Below are positions 8,084 to 16,383 of a stretch of 64,000 nt of DNA, piece after piece. The notes below the pieces were generated by a model. The model worked only from the letters and a program-made list of their open reading frames with translations, ran no database searches and was not told where the DNA came from. The translations under genes were made by a program, and so were the position numbers. Source of the stretch: Cupriavidus sp. U2 (GTDB taxonomy: Bacteria; Pseudomonadota; Gammaproteobacteria; Burkholderiales; Burkholderiaceae); contig NZ_RCOG02000027.1 of the NCBI RefSeq assembly GCF_009663685.2, positions 426,348 through 490,347 on the forward strand, given 5' to 3'. Numbering within the stretch: position 1 is the stretch's first letter; each line of letters begins with the position of its first letter.

Positions 8084-10481
8084 CTTTCAATACAGGCCGA
8101 TACGGCTGGCCCGACGACACCGCCGCCAGCCGGGCCGCGGCCTCGGCGGCCGTTTCATTGACGCCGGCGGTGCCCTCCGGCACGAAATCACGCGGCAACG
8201 AAAACCAGATCGTGGCCCCGCGATCGACCTCGCCTTCGGCCCACGCCTTGCCGCCATGACGTTCGACAATACGCCGCACGCTGGCCAGTCCGATGCCGGT
8301 ACCGGGGAATTCCTCCACGCGGTGCAGTCGCTGGAACACGCCAAACAGCTTGTCGGCGTAGCGCATGTCGAAGCCCACGCCGTTGTCGCGTACGAAGAAC
8401 AGGTCCTGGCCTTCGAAGGCTGCCTCGCCGGGCATCGTGCCCACCTCGACCATGCCGGCAGGGCCTTCGGCATCGGCGCCGCGCGTGCCGGTGAATTTTA
8501 TCGCGTTGGCGATCAGGTTCCGTAGCACCACGTCCATCAGCACCGGATCTGCCGTCACCTGGCCCAGCGCGCCGACCTTGTATTGCAGGCGCCGCGCGCC
8601 AAGCTCCTTGGTTTCCTCGGCCAGCAGGCGCTCGGCCAGCGCCCGCAGGTCCACGCGCTGCGGACGCAGGGCGGCGCGCCCCATCTGCGAGAACGCCAGC
8701 AGGTCGTCCACGAGCTTGCCGCCGAAACGTGCCTGCGCAATGATGCGCTCGACAAAATGCCGGCCGCGCTCCGACAGCCGGTCCTGGTCCATCTCGCGCA
8801 GCAGATCGGCAAAGCCGACGATATGACGCAGCGGCGCGCGCAGATCATGCGACACCGAATACGAGAACCCTTCAAGTTCGCGGTTCACGCGGCCAAGTTC
8901 CAGTGCCAAATGGGCCAGTTCCTCGGCACGCCGCAGCACGATGCCCAGCAACGCACCGCGAAACTCGGAGGCGATCTCCAGTTCCGCCGCCCGCCACGGT
9001 TCGCTCCGGCCGCGCACCGTCTGCGTCCAGACCTCGAAGCGCTCGCGCGGCGACAGCGACGCCGACAGGTCCGCCAGCCTGGCGCGCGGGTCGCCCGCCC
9101 AGCGGATGGTGCGCACCACCTCGGCCCGGAACCAGATCACGTAGTTGCGGAACATGCGCGACAGCGGCACCACGAGCATGCCGGCTGCCTCGGGGCCCAC
9201 GCCTTGCGCAGCGGCATCGGTCCATTCGGTCGCGAGCTGGTCGGTGGCAAAGACGTCCTCGCCGCGCGTGTCGAGCCACGCCAGCAACCCTTCGATGGCC
9301 ACGTCGGACGGGGCCTCGCCGATCCGGACGATACGCCCCTCGAACACCGCGGCCGCGCCCGTGGCACCCACCAGCGCCAGCAGGTCGTCAGCATTACCCG
9401 AGATGGCCTCGATGAAGTCGTCGGTATTGGCCATCGACGCCAGCAGCCCGGTCTGCCGCCGGCGCAGCGCCAGTCGGTAGCTGGCCTCGTCGTGATCCTC
9501 CCTGGCCCCCACCTGCAGCGACAGCACCTGCGCGATGTGCTCGCACGCCGTGCGCACTTCGAACGATGGCACGCGCGCCGTGGCGTGATGGCAGGAAATC
9601 AGGCCCCATAACCGCCCGCGCACGACGATCGACATCGACATCGATGCCCAGGCGCCCATGTTCTTCATGTACTGCACGTGCACGGGCGAAATGCTGCGCA
9701 GCGATGCGTAGGTCAGGTCGGTAGGCTGGCCCGTGGCGGGATGCAACGCCGGCACCAGCGGAGCAGCCACATAGTCGGCATCGGCGATCAGGCGAATGCG
9801 GTTGCGCACGTACAGCGCGCGCGCCTGCGGCGGGATGTCAGACGCCGGAAACCGCTGCCCCAGATAACTGGTGTAGCCGGCATCCATCGACTCGGCCAGC
9901 ACGTGGCCGTGCCCCTCGTCGTCGAACGCGTACACCATGGTGCGGCCGAAACCCGTGATGCGATGCACTTCGTCTGCCGCCAGGCGCGCCAGCCCCTGGA
10001 CACTGTCCACGTCCTGCGGGCTGTTGAAAAAGCTCCGGACCAGCGGATAGATCGATGCGAAGACGTCGGCGGTGCCGCGCGCGGGCTCGAATTCGACGAT
10101 GCGCACGCCCTGCCAAATGTGGACGACGATGGCCAGTGGCGAATACAAGCCAGCCGCCGCGCCCTCGCGCAGGCCGCGCGGGTCCGCCACCGATCCGGCA
10201 TAGAGCGGAATGCCATCGGCTTGCAGGGTGGCCAGCGCGTCGAGCGCCAGCGCGGCACCGTCACCGACCAGCGCCGCCAGCGGCTGGCCCAGCAACGGAT
10301 CGATCTCGCCGGGCGCCCTGCCGGCCAGCAGCGCCGTGTTGGCGCTGGCCTGCACGACGTTGCCCGCATCGTCGACGCTGACCAGAAAGCCATGCGGCTG
10401 TATGCCGCCAGGAATATGAATCGGTTCTTTGGCGCAATCCCCGGCCGCTGCCGCCGCCGTGGATGTGGGGTGGTGAACCAT
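8022..10481 (-). CDS. bphP: bacteriophytochrome histidine kinase
   Basis: 819 aa. The start at 10481 has AAGGCGGAG five nt upstream, so the longer frame to 10607 is rejected. The order is PAS (with Cys16 in the DCAKEPIHIPGGIQPHG stretch, the biliverdin attachment site), GAF (PASDIP 212-217, chromophore-contact His267 and His298), PHY, then DHp with His545 (SYSVSHDLRAP) and an ATPase domain. This is the full red/far-red photoreceptor layout. The tongue motif of PHY, normally PRxSF, reads PRERF near 478-482, replacing the serine by arginine. No haem oxygenase bphO gene is adjacent, so biliverdin must come from elsewhere. It is co-transcribed with the receiver at 7622-8083. Confidence 0.93.
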   Translation of the reverse strand: MVHHPTSTAAAAAGDCAKEPIHIPGGIQPHGFLVSVDDAGNVVQASANTALLAGRAPGEIDPLLGQPLAALVGDGAALALDALATLQADGIPLYAGSVADPRGLREGAAAGLYSPLAIVVHIWQGVRIVEFEPARGTADVFASIYPLVRSFFNSPQDVDSVQGLARLAADEVHRITGFGRTMVYAFDDEGHGHVLAESMDAGYTSYLGQRFPASDIPPQARALYVRNRIRLIADADYVAAPLVPALHPATGQPTDLTYASLRSISPVHVQYMKNMGAWASMSMSIVVRGRLWGLISCHHATARVPSFEVRTACEHIAQVLSLQVGAREDHDEASYRLALRRRQTGLLASMANTDDFIEAISGNADDLLALVGATGAAAVFEGRIVRIGEAPSDVAIEGLLAWLDTRGEDVFATDQLATEWTDAAAQGVGPEAAGMLVVPLSRMFRNYVIWFRAEVVRTIRWAGDPRARLADLSASLSPRERFEVWTQTVRGRSEPWRAAELEIASEFRGALLGIVLRRAEELAHLALELGRVNRELEGFSYSVSHDLRAPLRHIVGFADLLREMDQDRLSERGRHFVERIIAQARFGGKLVDDLLAFSQMGRAALRPQRVDLRALAERLLAEETKELGARRLQYKVGALGQVTADPVLMDVVLRNLIANAIKFTGTRGADAEGPAGMVEVGTMPGEAAFEGQDLFFVRDNGVGFDMRYADKLFGVFQRLHRVEEFPGTGIGLASVRRIVERHGGKAWAEGEVDRGATIWFSLPRDFVPEGTAGVNETAAEAAARLAAVSSGQPYRPVLKDARNLENERAEADPAGGRQS

Positions 10482-10654
10482 GCTTGCTCCGCCTTGAGGC
10501 ATGGCGCCGATTTTGGCACAGCCACGCGGCCTGCGCCCGCATTGTGCGGAATTGACAGCACATTGGCGGTCCCCCGGTAAAAACTGCAAGCGCCACGCAC
10601 GGCGCATCCGGCGGCCGCCTGCATCGGGTCTACCCGCATTCGTCCCACGTTATG

Positions 10655-10683
10655 TTGACAATCAAAATTCCATGACCTACAAC
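10655..10683 (+). promoter_or_regulatory. promoter of the NCS1 transporter gene
   Basis: A perfect TTGACA (10655-10660), 17 bp, then TACAAC (10678-10683). Transcription would begin near 10690, about 95 nt upstream of the ATG. The surrounding 110 bp is clearly AT-richer than the rest of the window. The -10 overlaps one of the CTACAA operator half sites. Confidence 0.6.
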
Positions 10684-10724
10684 TTCGTAAACAAATAAAA
10701 ACGATTTTGTAGACAATTTTGTAG
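10677..10724. promoter_or_regulatory. cluster of TTGTAG/CTACAA operator half sites
   Basis: CTACAA (10677-10682) is followed by ATTTTGTAG repeated exactly at 10704-10712 and 10716-10724. The first repeat also forms the dyad TTGT-AG-ACAA (10707-10716). One inverted and two direct copies over the -10 and start region suggest cooperative binding of a repressor. The FCD-type GntR regulator encoded at 13162-13914 is the natural candidate. A related TTTGTGTAC lies before that gene at 13096-13104. Confidence 0.5.
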
Positions 10725-10783
10725 TCATATCGAAATCAACGATGACCTGCGCAAGGTACGCAAGGCCACCAACGGAGACCGAA

Positions 10784-12292
10784 ATGCCAGTGACAGCTTC
10801 GCCCGCCGTCGATACCATCGGCGCGCACGCCCCCGACAGCAACGCCGTGATCAAGCCAGGCTACGACGAGCGGCTGACCAATGAGGATCTTGCCCCGCTG
10901 CGCAAGCAGACCTGGGGCACCTACAACATTTTTGCGTTCTGGATGTCCGACGTGCACAGCGTGGGCGGCTACATCACCGCCGGCAGCCTGTTCGCGCTGG
11001 GGCTGTCCAGCTGGCAGGTGCTGCTGGCACTGCTGATCGGCATCGTGATCGTGCAGTTCTTCTGCAACCTGGTGGCCAAACCCAGCCAGGTCACCGGCAC
11101 GCCCTACCCCGTCATCTGCCGCGCATCGTTCGGCGTGCTGGGCGCCAATATCCCCGCCATCATCCGCGGCCTGATCGCCGTGGCCTGGTATGGCATCCAG
11201 ACCTACCTGGCCTCCAGCGCATTCCTGGTGCTGGCGCTGCATTTCTTCCCGCAGCTGACGCCCTACGCCGACCTGAAGCAGCATGGCTTTGCCGGGCTGT
11301 CCTCGCTGGGCTGGGCCGCCTTCATGACGCTCTGGGTGCTGCAGGCGCTGGTGTTCTGGACCGGCATGGAGACCATCCGCAAGTTCATCGACTGGGCCGG
11401 CCCCGCCGTCTACGTGGTGATGATTGCGCTGGCCATCTGGCTGGTCAACAAGGCCGGCATCGAGAACGTCAACTTCACGCTGAGCTTCCTGAAGTACCAG
11501 GGCTGGGATTCAGTGCCCGTGATGCTCAGCGCCATCGCGCTGGTGGTGTCGTACTTCTCGGGCCCGATGCTGAACTTCGGCGACTTCTCGCGCTACGCCA
11601 AGGACTTCCGGTCCGTGAAGCGCGGCAACTTCTGGGGCCTGCCGGTCAACTTCCTGGGGTTTTCGCTGCTGGTGGTGGTGACCACGTCGGCCACGCTGCC
11701 CGTGTTCGGCAAGCTGATCACCGACCCCGTGGAGACCGTCAGCCATATCGACAGCACCTTTGCGATGCTGCTGGGCGCGTTCACGTTCATGACCGCCACC
11801 ATCGGCATCAACATCGTGGCCAACTTCGTGTCTCCGGCCTTCGACTTCTCGAACGTCTCGCCCAGGTACATCAGCTGGCGCACGGGCGGCATGATCGCGG
11901 CGGTGGCATCGATCTTCATCACGCCGTGGAACCTGTATAACCACCCGACGATGATCCATTACACGCTCGACGTGCTGGGTGCGTTCATCGGCCCGCTGTT
12001 CGGCATCCTGATCTCCGACTTCTTCCTTGTGCGCCGCCAGCGCGTGGTGGTGGACGACCTCTACACGCTGCGCAAGACCGGCACCTACTGGTACCGCCGC
12101 GGCTACAACCCCACCGCGGTGGCCACCATGATCCCCTCGGCCATCGTCCCCGTGCTGTGCGTGGTGATTCCATCGTGGCAGTGGCTGGCCAGCTACAGCT
12201 GGTTCATTGGCATGGGCATTGCTCTGGTGCTGTACCGCGCGCTCGCGCCGCGGCTGATGCCGGCCCACCTTGCCGATGCCCGCCAGGCCTGA
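10784..12292 (+). CDS. NCS1 family nucleobase/hydantoin-type cation symporter
   Basis: 502 aa, starting at the ATG at 10784 with GGAGA upstream (the ATG at 10742 has no ribosome site). About 12 membrane segments follow a hydrophilic N-terminus ending KQTWGTYNIFAFWMSDVHSVGG, the typical NCS1 entry. The region VAWYGIQTYLAS is the TM3 substrate/cation segment seen in PucI, Mhp1 and related carriers. Substrates of the family are uracil, allantoin, hydantoins or cytosine. The adjacent racemase argues for a chiral ring such as allantoin or a hydantoin (inference). No ring-opening enzyme is present in the window. Confidence 0.88.
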   Translation: MPVTASPAVDTIGAHAPDSNAVIKPGYDERLTNEDLAPLRKQTWGTYNIFAFWMSDVHSVGGYITAGSLFALGLSSWQVLLALLIGIVIVQFFCNLVAKPSQVTGTPYPVICRASFGVLGANIPAIIRGLIAVAWYGIQTYLASSAFLVLALHFFPQLTPYADLKQHGFAGLSSLGWAAFMTLWVLQALVFWTGMETIRKFIDWAGPAVYVVMIALAIWLVNKAGIENVNFTLSFLKYQGWDSVPVMLSAIALVVSYFSGPMLNFGDFSRYAKDFRSVKRGNFWGLPVNFLGFSLLVVVTTSATLPVFGKLITDPVETVSHIDSTFAMLLGAFTFMTATIGINIVANFVSPAFDFSNVSPRYISWRTGGMIAAVASIFITPWNLYNHPTMIHYTLDVLGAFIGPLFGILISDFFLVRRQRVVVDDLYTLRKTGTYWYRRGYNPTAVATMIPSAIVPVLCVVIPSWQWLASYSWFIGMGIALVLYRALAPRLMPAHLADARQA

Positions 12293-12311
12293 TTTCCACG
12301 TGAACGACACC

Positions 12312-13049
12312 ATGAAAATCAAGATCATCAATCCGAACACCACGCAGAGCATGACCGACAAGATCGGCCAGTGCGCCCGGGCCGTGGCCCACGGCGACAC
12401 CCGCATCGTGGCCGTCAGTCCCCGCATGGGACCGGCCTCGATCGAGAGCCACTACGACGAGGCGCTGAGCGTGCCGGGTATCCTGGACGAGATCCTGGCC
12501 GGCGAGCGCGAAGGCATCGACGGCTACGTGATCGCCTGCTTTGGCGACCCCGGCCTGTTCGCCGCGCGCGAGCTGGCACGCGGGCCCGTGATCGGGGTAG
12601 CCGAGGCGGCCATGCATGCGGCCAGCTTCATCGGCACCAGCTTCAGCGTGGTCACCACGCTGTCGCGTACCTGCAATATCGCCTGGCACCTGGCCGAACG
12701 CTACGGCATGGCGCGCTTCTGCCGCAACGTCCGCGCCAGCGACCTGCCCGTGCTGGACCTGGAGAAGCCGGGCTCCGACGCACGCCGCATCATCACGGAA
12801 GCCTGCCGCCAGGCGCTGGCCGAAGACCGCAGCGACTGCATCGTGCTGGGCTGCGCCGGCATGACCGACCTCTGCGACGAGATTGCCGACGCGATCGGCG
12901 CACCCGTCATCGACGGCGTCACCTGCGCCGTGAAGATGGCCGAGGCGCTGGTCTCGGTACGTCTGGCCACCAGCAAGCGGGGGGATTGGGCGCGCCCGCT
13001 GCCCAAGGCCTACGCCGGCATGTTGTCGCATTACGCCCTGAACGCGTGA
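12312..13049 (+). CDS. Asp/Glu/hydantoin racemase family protein (allantoin or hydantoin racemase-like)
   Basis: 245 aa, beginning MKIKIINPNTTQ, the family signature. The two catalytic cysteines of this cofactor-independent racemase family are present: Cys76 in ACFGDPG and Cys181 in GCAGM. It starts 19 nt after the transporter stop, so the two are co-transcribed. The best-studied homologues racemise allantoin (HpxA) or 5-substituted hydantoins (HyuE). The neighbouring NCS1 carrier fits both. The start at 12312 is chosen because the frame upstream overlaps the transporter end. Its ribosome site is weak. Confidence 0.85.
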   Translation: MKIKIINPNTTQSMTDKIGQCARAVAHGDTRIVAVSPRMGPASIESHYDEALSVPGILDEILAGEREGIDGYVIACFGDPGLFAARELARGPVIGVAEAAMHAASFIGTSFSVVTTLSRTCNIAWHLAERYGMARFCRNVRASDLPVLDLEKPGSDARRIITEACRQALAEDRSDCIVLGCAGMTDLCDEIADAIGAPVIDGVTCAVKMAEALVSVRLATSKRGDWARPLPKAYAGMLSHYALNA

Positions 13050-13161
13050 CGCCGGCGCACCGGTCCGGTGCCATCCGGCCCGGTGCAATGCCATTTTTGT
13101 GTACGATATGCGTAACTTTTGTCTTCACTCGCTGCACCCGCAGCGGGATATCGTCCCCGAC

Positions 13162-13914
13162 ATGGCAACCCGACGCAAAAAATCCGCGGATTCCGAGCCG
13201 CCCGCCGCGCAGGACGGCGGCGAGCCCGAGGCACCCGAGGCCGAATCTTCCGTCAACGAAGGCATCTACCAGGATCTGCTGAACGCGATCATGGAGCATC
13301 GGCTGCTGGCCGGCACCAAGCTCGTGGAAGAGCGGCTGTGCGAGGTCACCGGCGCCAGCCGCGCCCGGATCCGCCAGGTATTCGCCCGGCTGGCGCATGA
13401 AAAGCTGGTCACCCTGGTACCGAATCGCGGCGCATTCATCTCCAGCCCCAGCATCGAGGAAGCGCGCCAGGTCTTCCAGGCCCGGCGCCTGGTGGAACCG
13501 GAACTTGCCGGCCTGCTGGCCAACACGGCCAACGCCACGCAAATCCGCAGCCTGCGCCGGCATATCCGGCAGGAAGACGACGCCCGCACGCGCGGCGACC
13601 GCGCCGCCGTGATCCGGCTGTCGGGCGAGTTCCACATCGTATTGGCCGAGATGGCCGGCAATGCCATCCTGGAAAAGCTGATTCGTGAAATGGTGTCGCT
13701 GACGTGCCTGATCATCACGCTCTACGACCGCCCCGGCGCACCGGCCTGCCCCGAGGACGAGCATCGCGTGCTGGTGGACGCCATCGAGCAGCGCAATGCC
13801 GCGCAGGCGCAGGCCGTGATGGCCGAGCACCTGGCCCACATCGAAAGCTCGCTGGACCTGACCGTGCGCGAAACCGGCGCACCTGACTTCTACAGCATCT
13901 TCAGCAAGGGCTGA
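13162..13914 (+). CDS. GntR family regulator, FCD type
   Basis: 250 aa from the ATG at 13162. Earlier in-frame ATGs at 13099 and 13108 lack the start of the fold. Residues 1-32 are a charged, Pro/Glu-rich tail. The winged helix covers about 33-95 (GASRARIRQVFARLAHEKLV). The all-helical FCD ligand domain follows with the metal-type His in GEFHIVLAEMAGN. It lies in line with the transporter and racemase genes and probably controls them through the TTGTAG sites at 10677-10724. A similar TTTGTGTAC at 13096-13104 suggests autoregulation. The effector would be the transported compound or a breakdown product. Confidence 0.87.
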   Translation: MATRRKKSADSEPPAAQDGGEPEAPEAESSVNEGIYQDLLNAIMEHRLLAGTKLVEERLCEVTGASRARIRQVFARLAHEKLVTLVPNRGAFISSPSIEEARQVFQARRLVEPELAGLLANTANATQIRSLRRHIRQEDDARTRGDRAAVIRLSGEFHIVLAEMAGNAILEKLIREMVSLTCLIITLYDRPGAPACPEDEHRVLVDAIEQRNAAQAQAVMAEHLAHIESSLDLTVRETGAPDFYSIFSKG

Positions 13915-13933
13915 CCGCCCGCACCGCCCGCCC

Positions 13934-14860
13934 ATGGACAAGCTGCTCGCCCTGAAGATGTATGTCGAGACCGTCGATGCGAAAGGCTTCTCGGCCGCCG
14001 CGCGACGCATGAACCTGGCCACGTCGTCGGTCACGCGGATGCTGGACGGCCTGGAGGCCTCGCTGGGCACGGTGCTGCTCAACCGTTCCACGCGGCAGGT
14101 CACGGTGACCGAGGCCGGCGCCAGCTACTACCAGCATGCGCGCCAGATTCTCGAAGCCGTGGCCGAAGCCGATGCCTCGATTGCCGACCACGGCGACCAG
14201 CCGGTGGGACAGTTGCGGGTATCGCTGCCGGTCGCATTCGGGCGCTGCTGCATTTCGCCCCATCTGGGCGCATGGCTGGCGCGCTATCCGCAGCTCGAAC
14301 TCGATGTCGAACTGACCGACAGCATCGTTGACCTGCTTGGCGCCCGCGTGGATGTCTCCGTGCGGCTGGGCAGCGCGGCGGCCTATGACAACGTGATCGC
14401 GCGCGAGATCGGCCGGTTCCGCCGACTGGTGGTGGCCAGCCCGGCCTACCTGGACCGGCACGGCACGCCCGCCGAGCCAGCCGATCTGGTCAACCATCGC
14501 TGCCTGCGCTTCAGTTTCGGCGCCCGCGACCAGGTCTGGCGGTTCCACCCGGAGACCAGTGACGGCGGCGAGCCGATCAGCGTGCCCATCGGCGGGCCGT
14601 TCCGCAGCAACAATATCGAGGTCTTGCGCGACATGGCGCTGGCCGGCAACGGCATCGCCCTGCTGCCGGACTGGCTCGTCGATGCCGATTATGCGGCGGG
14701 CCGGCTGACCGTGCTGTTCGACGACTGGGCGGTCACGCCGAACCAGTCCAGTTCGGTGGTCACCGCGCTTTACCTGCCAAGCCAGCGCGGCTCGCGGCGC
14801 ATCGCGGCCTTCCTGGACTTCCTGGCCTCGCTGCCGGGGCCGACCGGCCAGCGCGACTGA
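13934..14860 (+). CDS. LysR family transcriptional regulator
   Basis: 308 aa. The N-terminal winged helix (residues 1-60, DAKGFSAAARRMNLATSSVTRMLDGLE) is of the subgroup with an MDKLLALKMYVETV start, followed by a linker helix and a periplasmic-binding-protein-like effector domain (95-295). It lies 19 nt after the GntR gene and 130 nt before an MFS gene in the same direction. LysR-MFS pairs of this subtype often control the adjacent exporter. Effector unknown. Confidence 0.88.
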   Translation: MDKLLALKMYVETVDAKGFSAAARRMNLATSSVTRMLDGLEASLGTVLLNRSTRQVTVTEAGASYYQHARQILEAVAEADASIADHGDQPVGQLRVSLPVAFGRCCISPHLGAWLARYPQLELDVELTDSIVDLLGARVDVSVRLGSAAAYDNVIAREIGRFRRLVVASPAYLDRHGTPAEPADLVNHRCLRFSFGARDQVWRFHPETSDGGEPISVPIGGPFRSNNIEVLRDMALAGNGIALLPDWLVDADYAAGRLTVLFDDWAVTPNQSSSVVTALYLPSQRGSRRIAAFLDFLASLPGPTGQRD

Positions 14861-14898
14861 ATTCGCAGACGGATTTCGGTTTGGCCCGCTTTGCTTGC

Positions 14899-14919
14899 GG
14901 CGCAACGCTGAGTTGCGCC
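14899..14919. promoter_or_regulatory. 8-bp inverted repeat between LysR and MFS genes
   Basis: GGCGCAAC (14899-14906) and GTTGCGCC (14912-14919) flank a 5-nt loop, and a further CGCAAC follows about 20 bp on. There is no T-run. It could be the LysR operator or a short leader hairpin in front of the MFS gene. Confidence 0.4.
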
Positions 14920-14990
14920 ACATTGTGATTCCCGCAACGCCCCCGGGCGCCTACGCTCTGGACATCGCAACCCGATCTCCATCCAGAGCC

Positions 14991-16187
14991 ATGCAAGCCC
15001 AAACCTCTCCCATTGCCGGCGCGTCCAGCGCCGCCCCCATGTCCGGCACGCTGGTCGCGCTGTTCTCGCTATGCGCCGGTGTGCTGGTGGCCAACCTGTA
15101 CTACGCCCAGCCGATCATCGAACTGATCGCGCCTGCCGTGGGCCTGTCCGCGCAGAGCGCCAGCGTGATCGTGTCGCTGACCCAGATCGGCTATGCCATC
15201 GGCCTGTTCTTCCTGGTGCCGCTGGCCGACCTGCTCGAAAACCGCCGGCTGCTGATGGTCAGCGGCGTGGCCGCGGCGGCCAGCCTGGTAGGCGCGGCGC
15301 TGTCTTCGCAACCGGGCGTGTTCCTGCTGGTGTCGCTACTGCTGGGCCTGAGCTCGGTCAGCGTGCAGATCCTGATTCCGCTCGCAGCGCACCTGGCGCC
15401 CGAGGCGCTGCGCGGCCGTACCGTCGGCACCATCATGGGCGGCCTGCTGTCGGGCATCCTGCTGTCGCGGCCACTGTCGAGCATGGCGGCGCAGTGGTTC
15501 GGCTGGCGCGCGGTATTCTTCATCGCCGCCGCCATGACGCTGGCCACCGTGGCCATCATCGCGATGACGCTGCCGCGCCGCGTCCCCCAGCACCGTGCCA
15601 GCTACGGCAGCCTGCTGGCCTCGCTGTGGCACCTGTTCACGCGCTTCGCGGTGCTGCGCCAGCGCGCGCTGCTGCAAGCCCTGCTGTTTGCCGCGTTCAG
15701 CCTGTTCTGGACCGCCGCGCCGCTGGAACTTGCCGCGCGCCATGGGCTGTCGCAATCGCAGATCGGCCTGTTCGCGCTGGTCGGCGCGCTCGGCGCCGGG
15801 GCCGCACCCATTGCCGGCCGCCTGGCCGATGCCGGCCACACCCGCGTGGCATCGTTCGCGGCGCTGATCGTCGCCGCGCTGGCGTTCATCCCCGGCTTGA
15901 TCCACGGCCACGCCGGCCTGTACGGCCTGGCACTGACCGGCATCGTGCTCGACTTCGCGGTGCAGATGAACATGGTGCTGGGCCAGCGTGCGGTCTACGC
16001 GCTCGACGCCCATAGCCGGGCGCGCCTGAACGCCCTGTACATGACCGCGATCTTTGCCGGCGGTGCGGCGGGTTCGGCCATCGCCAGCGCGCTGTACACG
16101 CAAGCGGGCTGGCAAGGCGTGGTGGCGGCAGGCAGCGGGCTGGCACTCGTGGCGCTGGGCGTACTGGCCCTCACCGCCCGCCGCTGA
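14991..16187 (+). CDS. MFS transporter, 12-TM drug/sugar efflux type
   Basis: 398 aa from the ATG at 14991, giving a short cytoplasmic N-terminus and first helix LVALFSLCAGVLVANLYYAQP. The N-terminus, GQ-type loop and LLADLLENRRLL loop resemble the YnfM/arabinose-efflux branch of MFS exporters. About 12 membrane segments. The ribosome site is weak (AGAG). Probably controlled by the LysR gene upstream. Substrate unknown. Confidence 0.85.
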   Translation: MQAQTSPIAGASSAAPMSGTLVALFSLCAGVLVANLYYAQPIIELIAPAVGLSAQSASVIVSLTQIGYAIGLFFLVPLADLLENRRLLMVSGVAAAASLVGAALSSQPGVFLLVSLLLGLSSVSVQILIPLAAHLAPEALRGRTVGTIMGGLLSGILLSRPLSSMAAQWFGWRAVFFIAAAMTLATVAIIAMTLPRRVPQHRASYGSLLASLWHLFTRFAVLRQRALLQALLFAAFSLFWTAAPLELAARHGLSQSQIGLFALVGALGAGAAPIAGRLADAGHTRVASFAALIVAALAFIPGLIHGHAGLYGLALTGIVLDFAVQMNMVLGQRAVYALDAHSRARLNALYMTAIFAGGAAGSAIASALYTQAGWQGVVAAGSGLALVALGVLALTARR

Positions 16188-16203
16188 ACGCAGTATTCCC
16201 TCC

Positions 16204-16237
16204 GCGCCCCTGGCCCGCGTCCGCGGCAGAGGGGCGC
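16204..16237 (+). terminator. hairpin after the MFS gene
   Basis: GCGCCCCT (16204-16211) pairs with AGGGGCGC (16230-16237) across 18 nt. It lies 17 nt after the MFS stop. No U-tract follows, so it may act as a Rho-assisted or 3'-protecting structure rather than a classical terminator. Confidence 0.45.
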
Positions 16238-16289
16238 TGAGCCGTCAGCACCTGCGCAGACAGTGGCTTTGCAGTGCATCAGGCCTCAA

Positions 16290-16318
16290 TTGAACTTTGC
16301 AGGGCCGTTTCATAAAAT
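16290..16318 (+). promoter_or_regulatory. sigma70-type promoter
   Basis: TTGAAC (16290-16295), 17 bp, TAAAAT (16313-16318). Transcription would start near 16325, giving a leader of about 60 nt before the haem-oxygenase-fold gene. Confidence 0.55.
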
Positions 16319-16383
16319 CCAGCGCGATGCTGGTCCGGCCTTGTTGGACGCGCACCAGCACATCCTCGCGCGGAGAATTGCCG

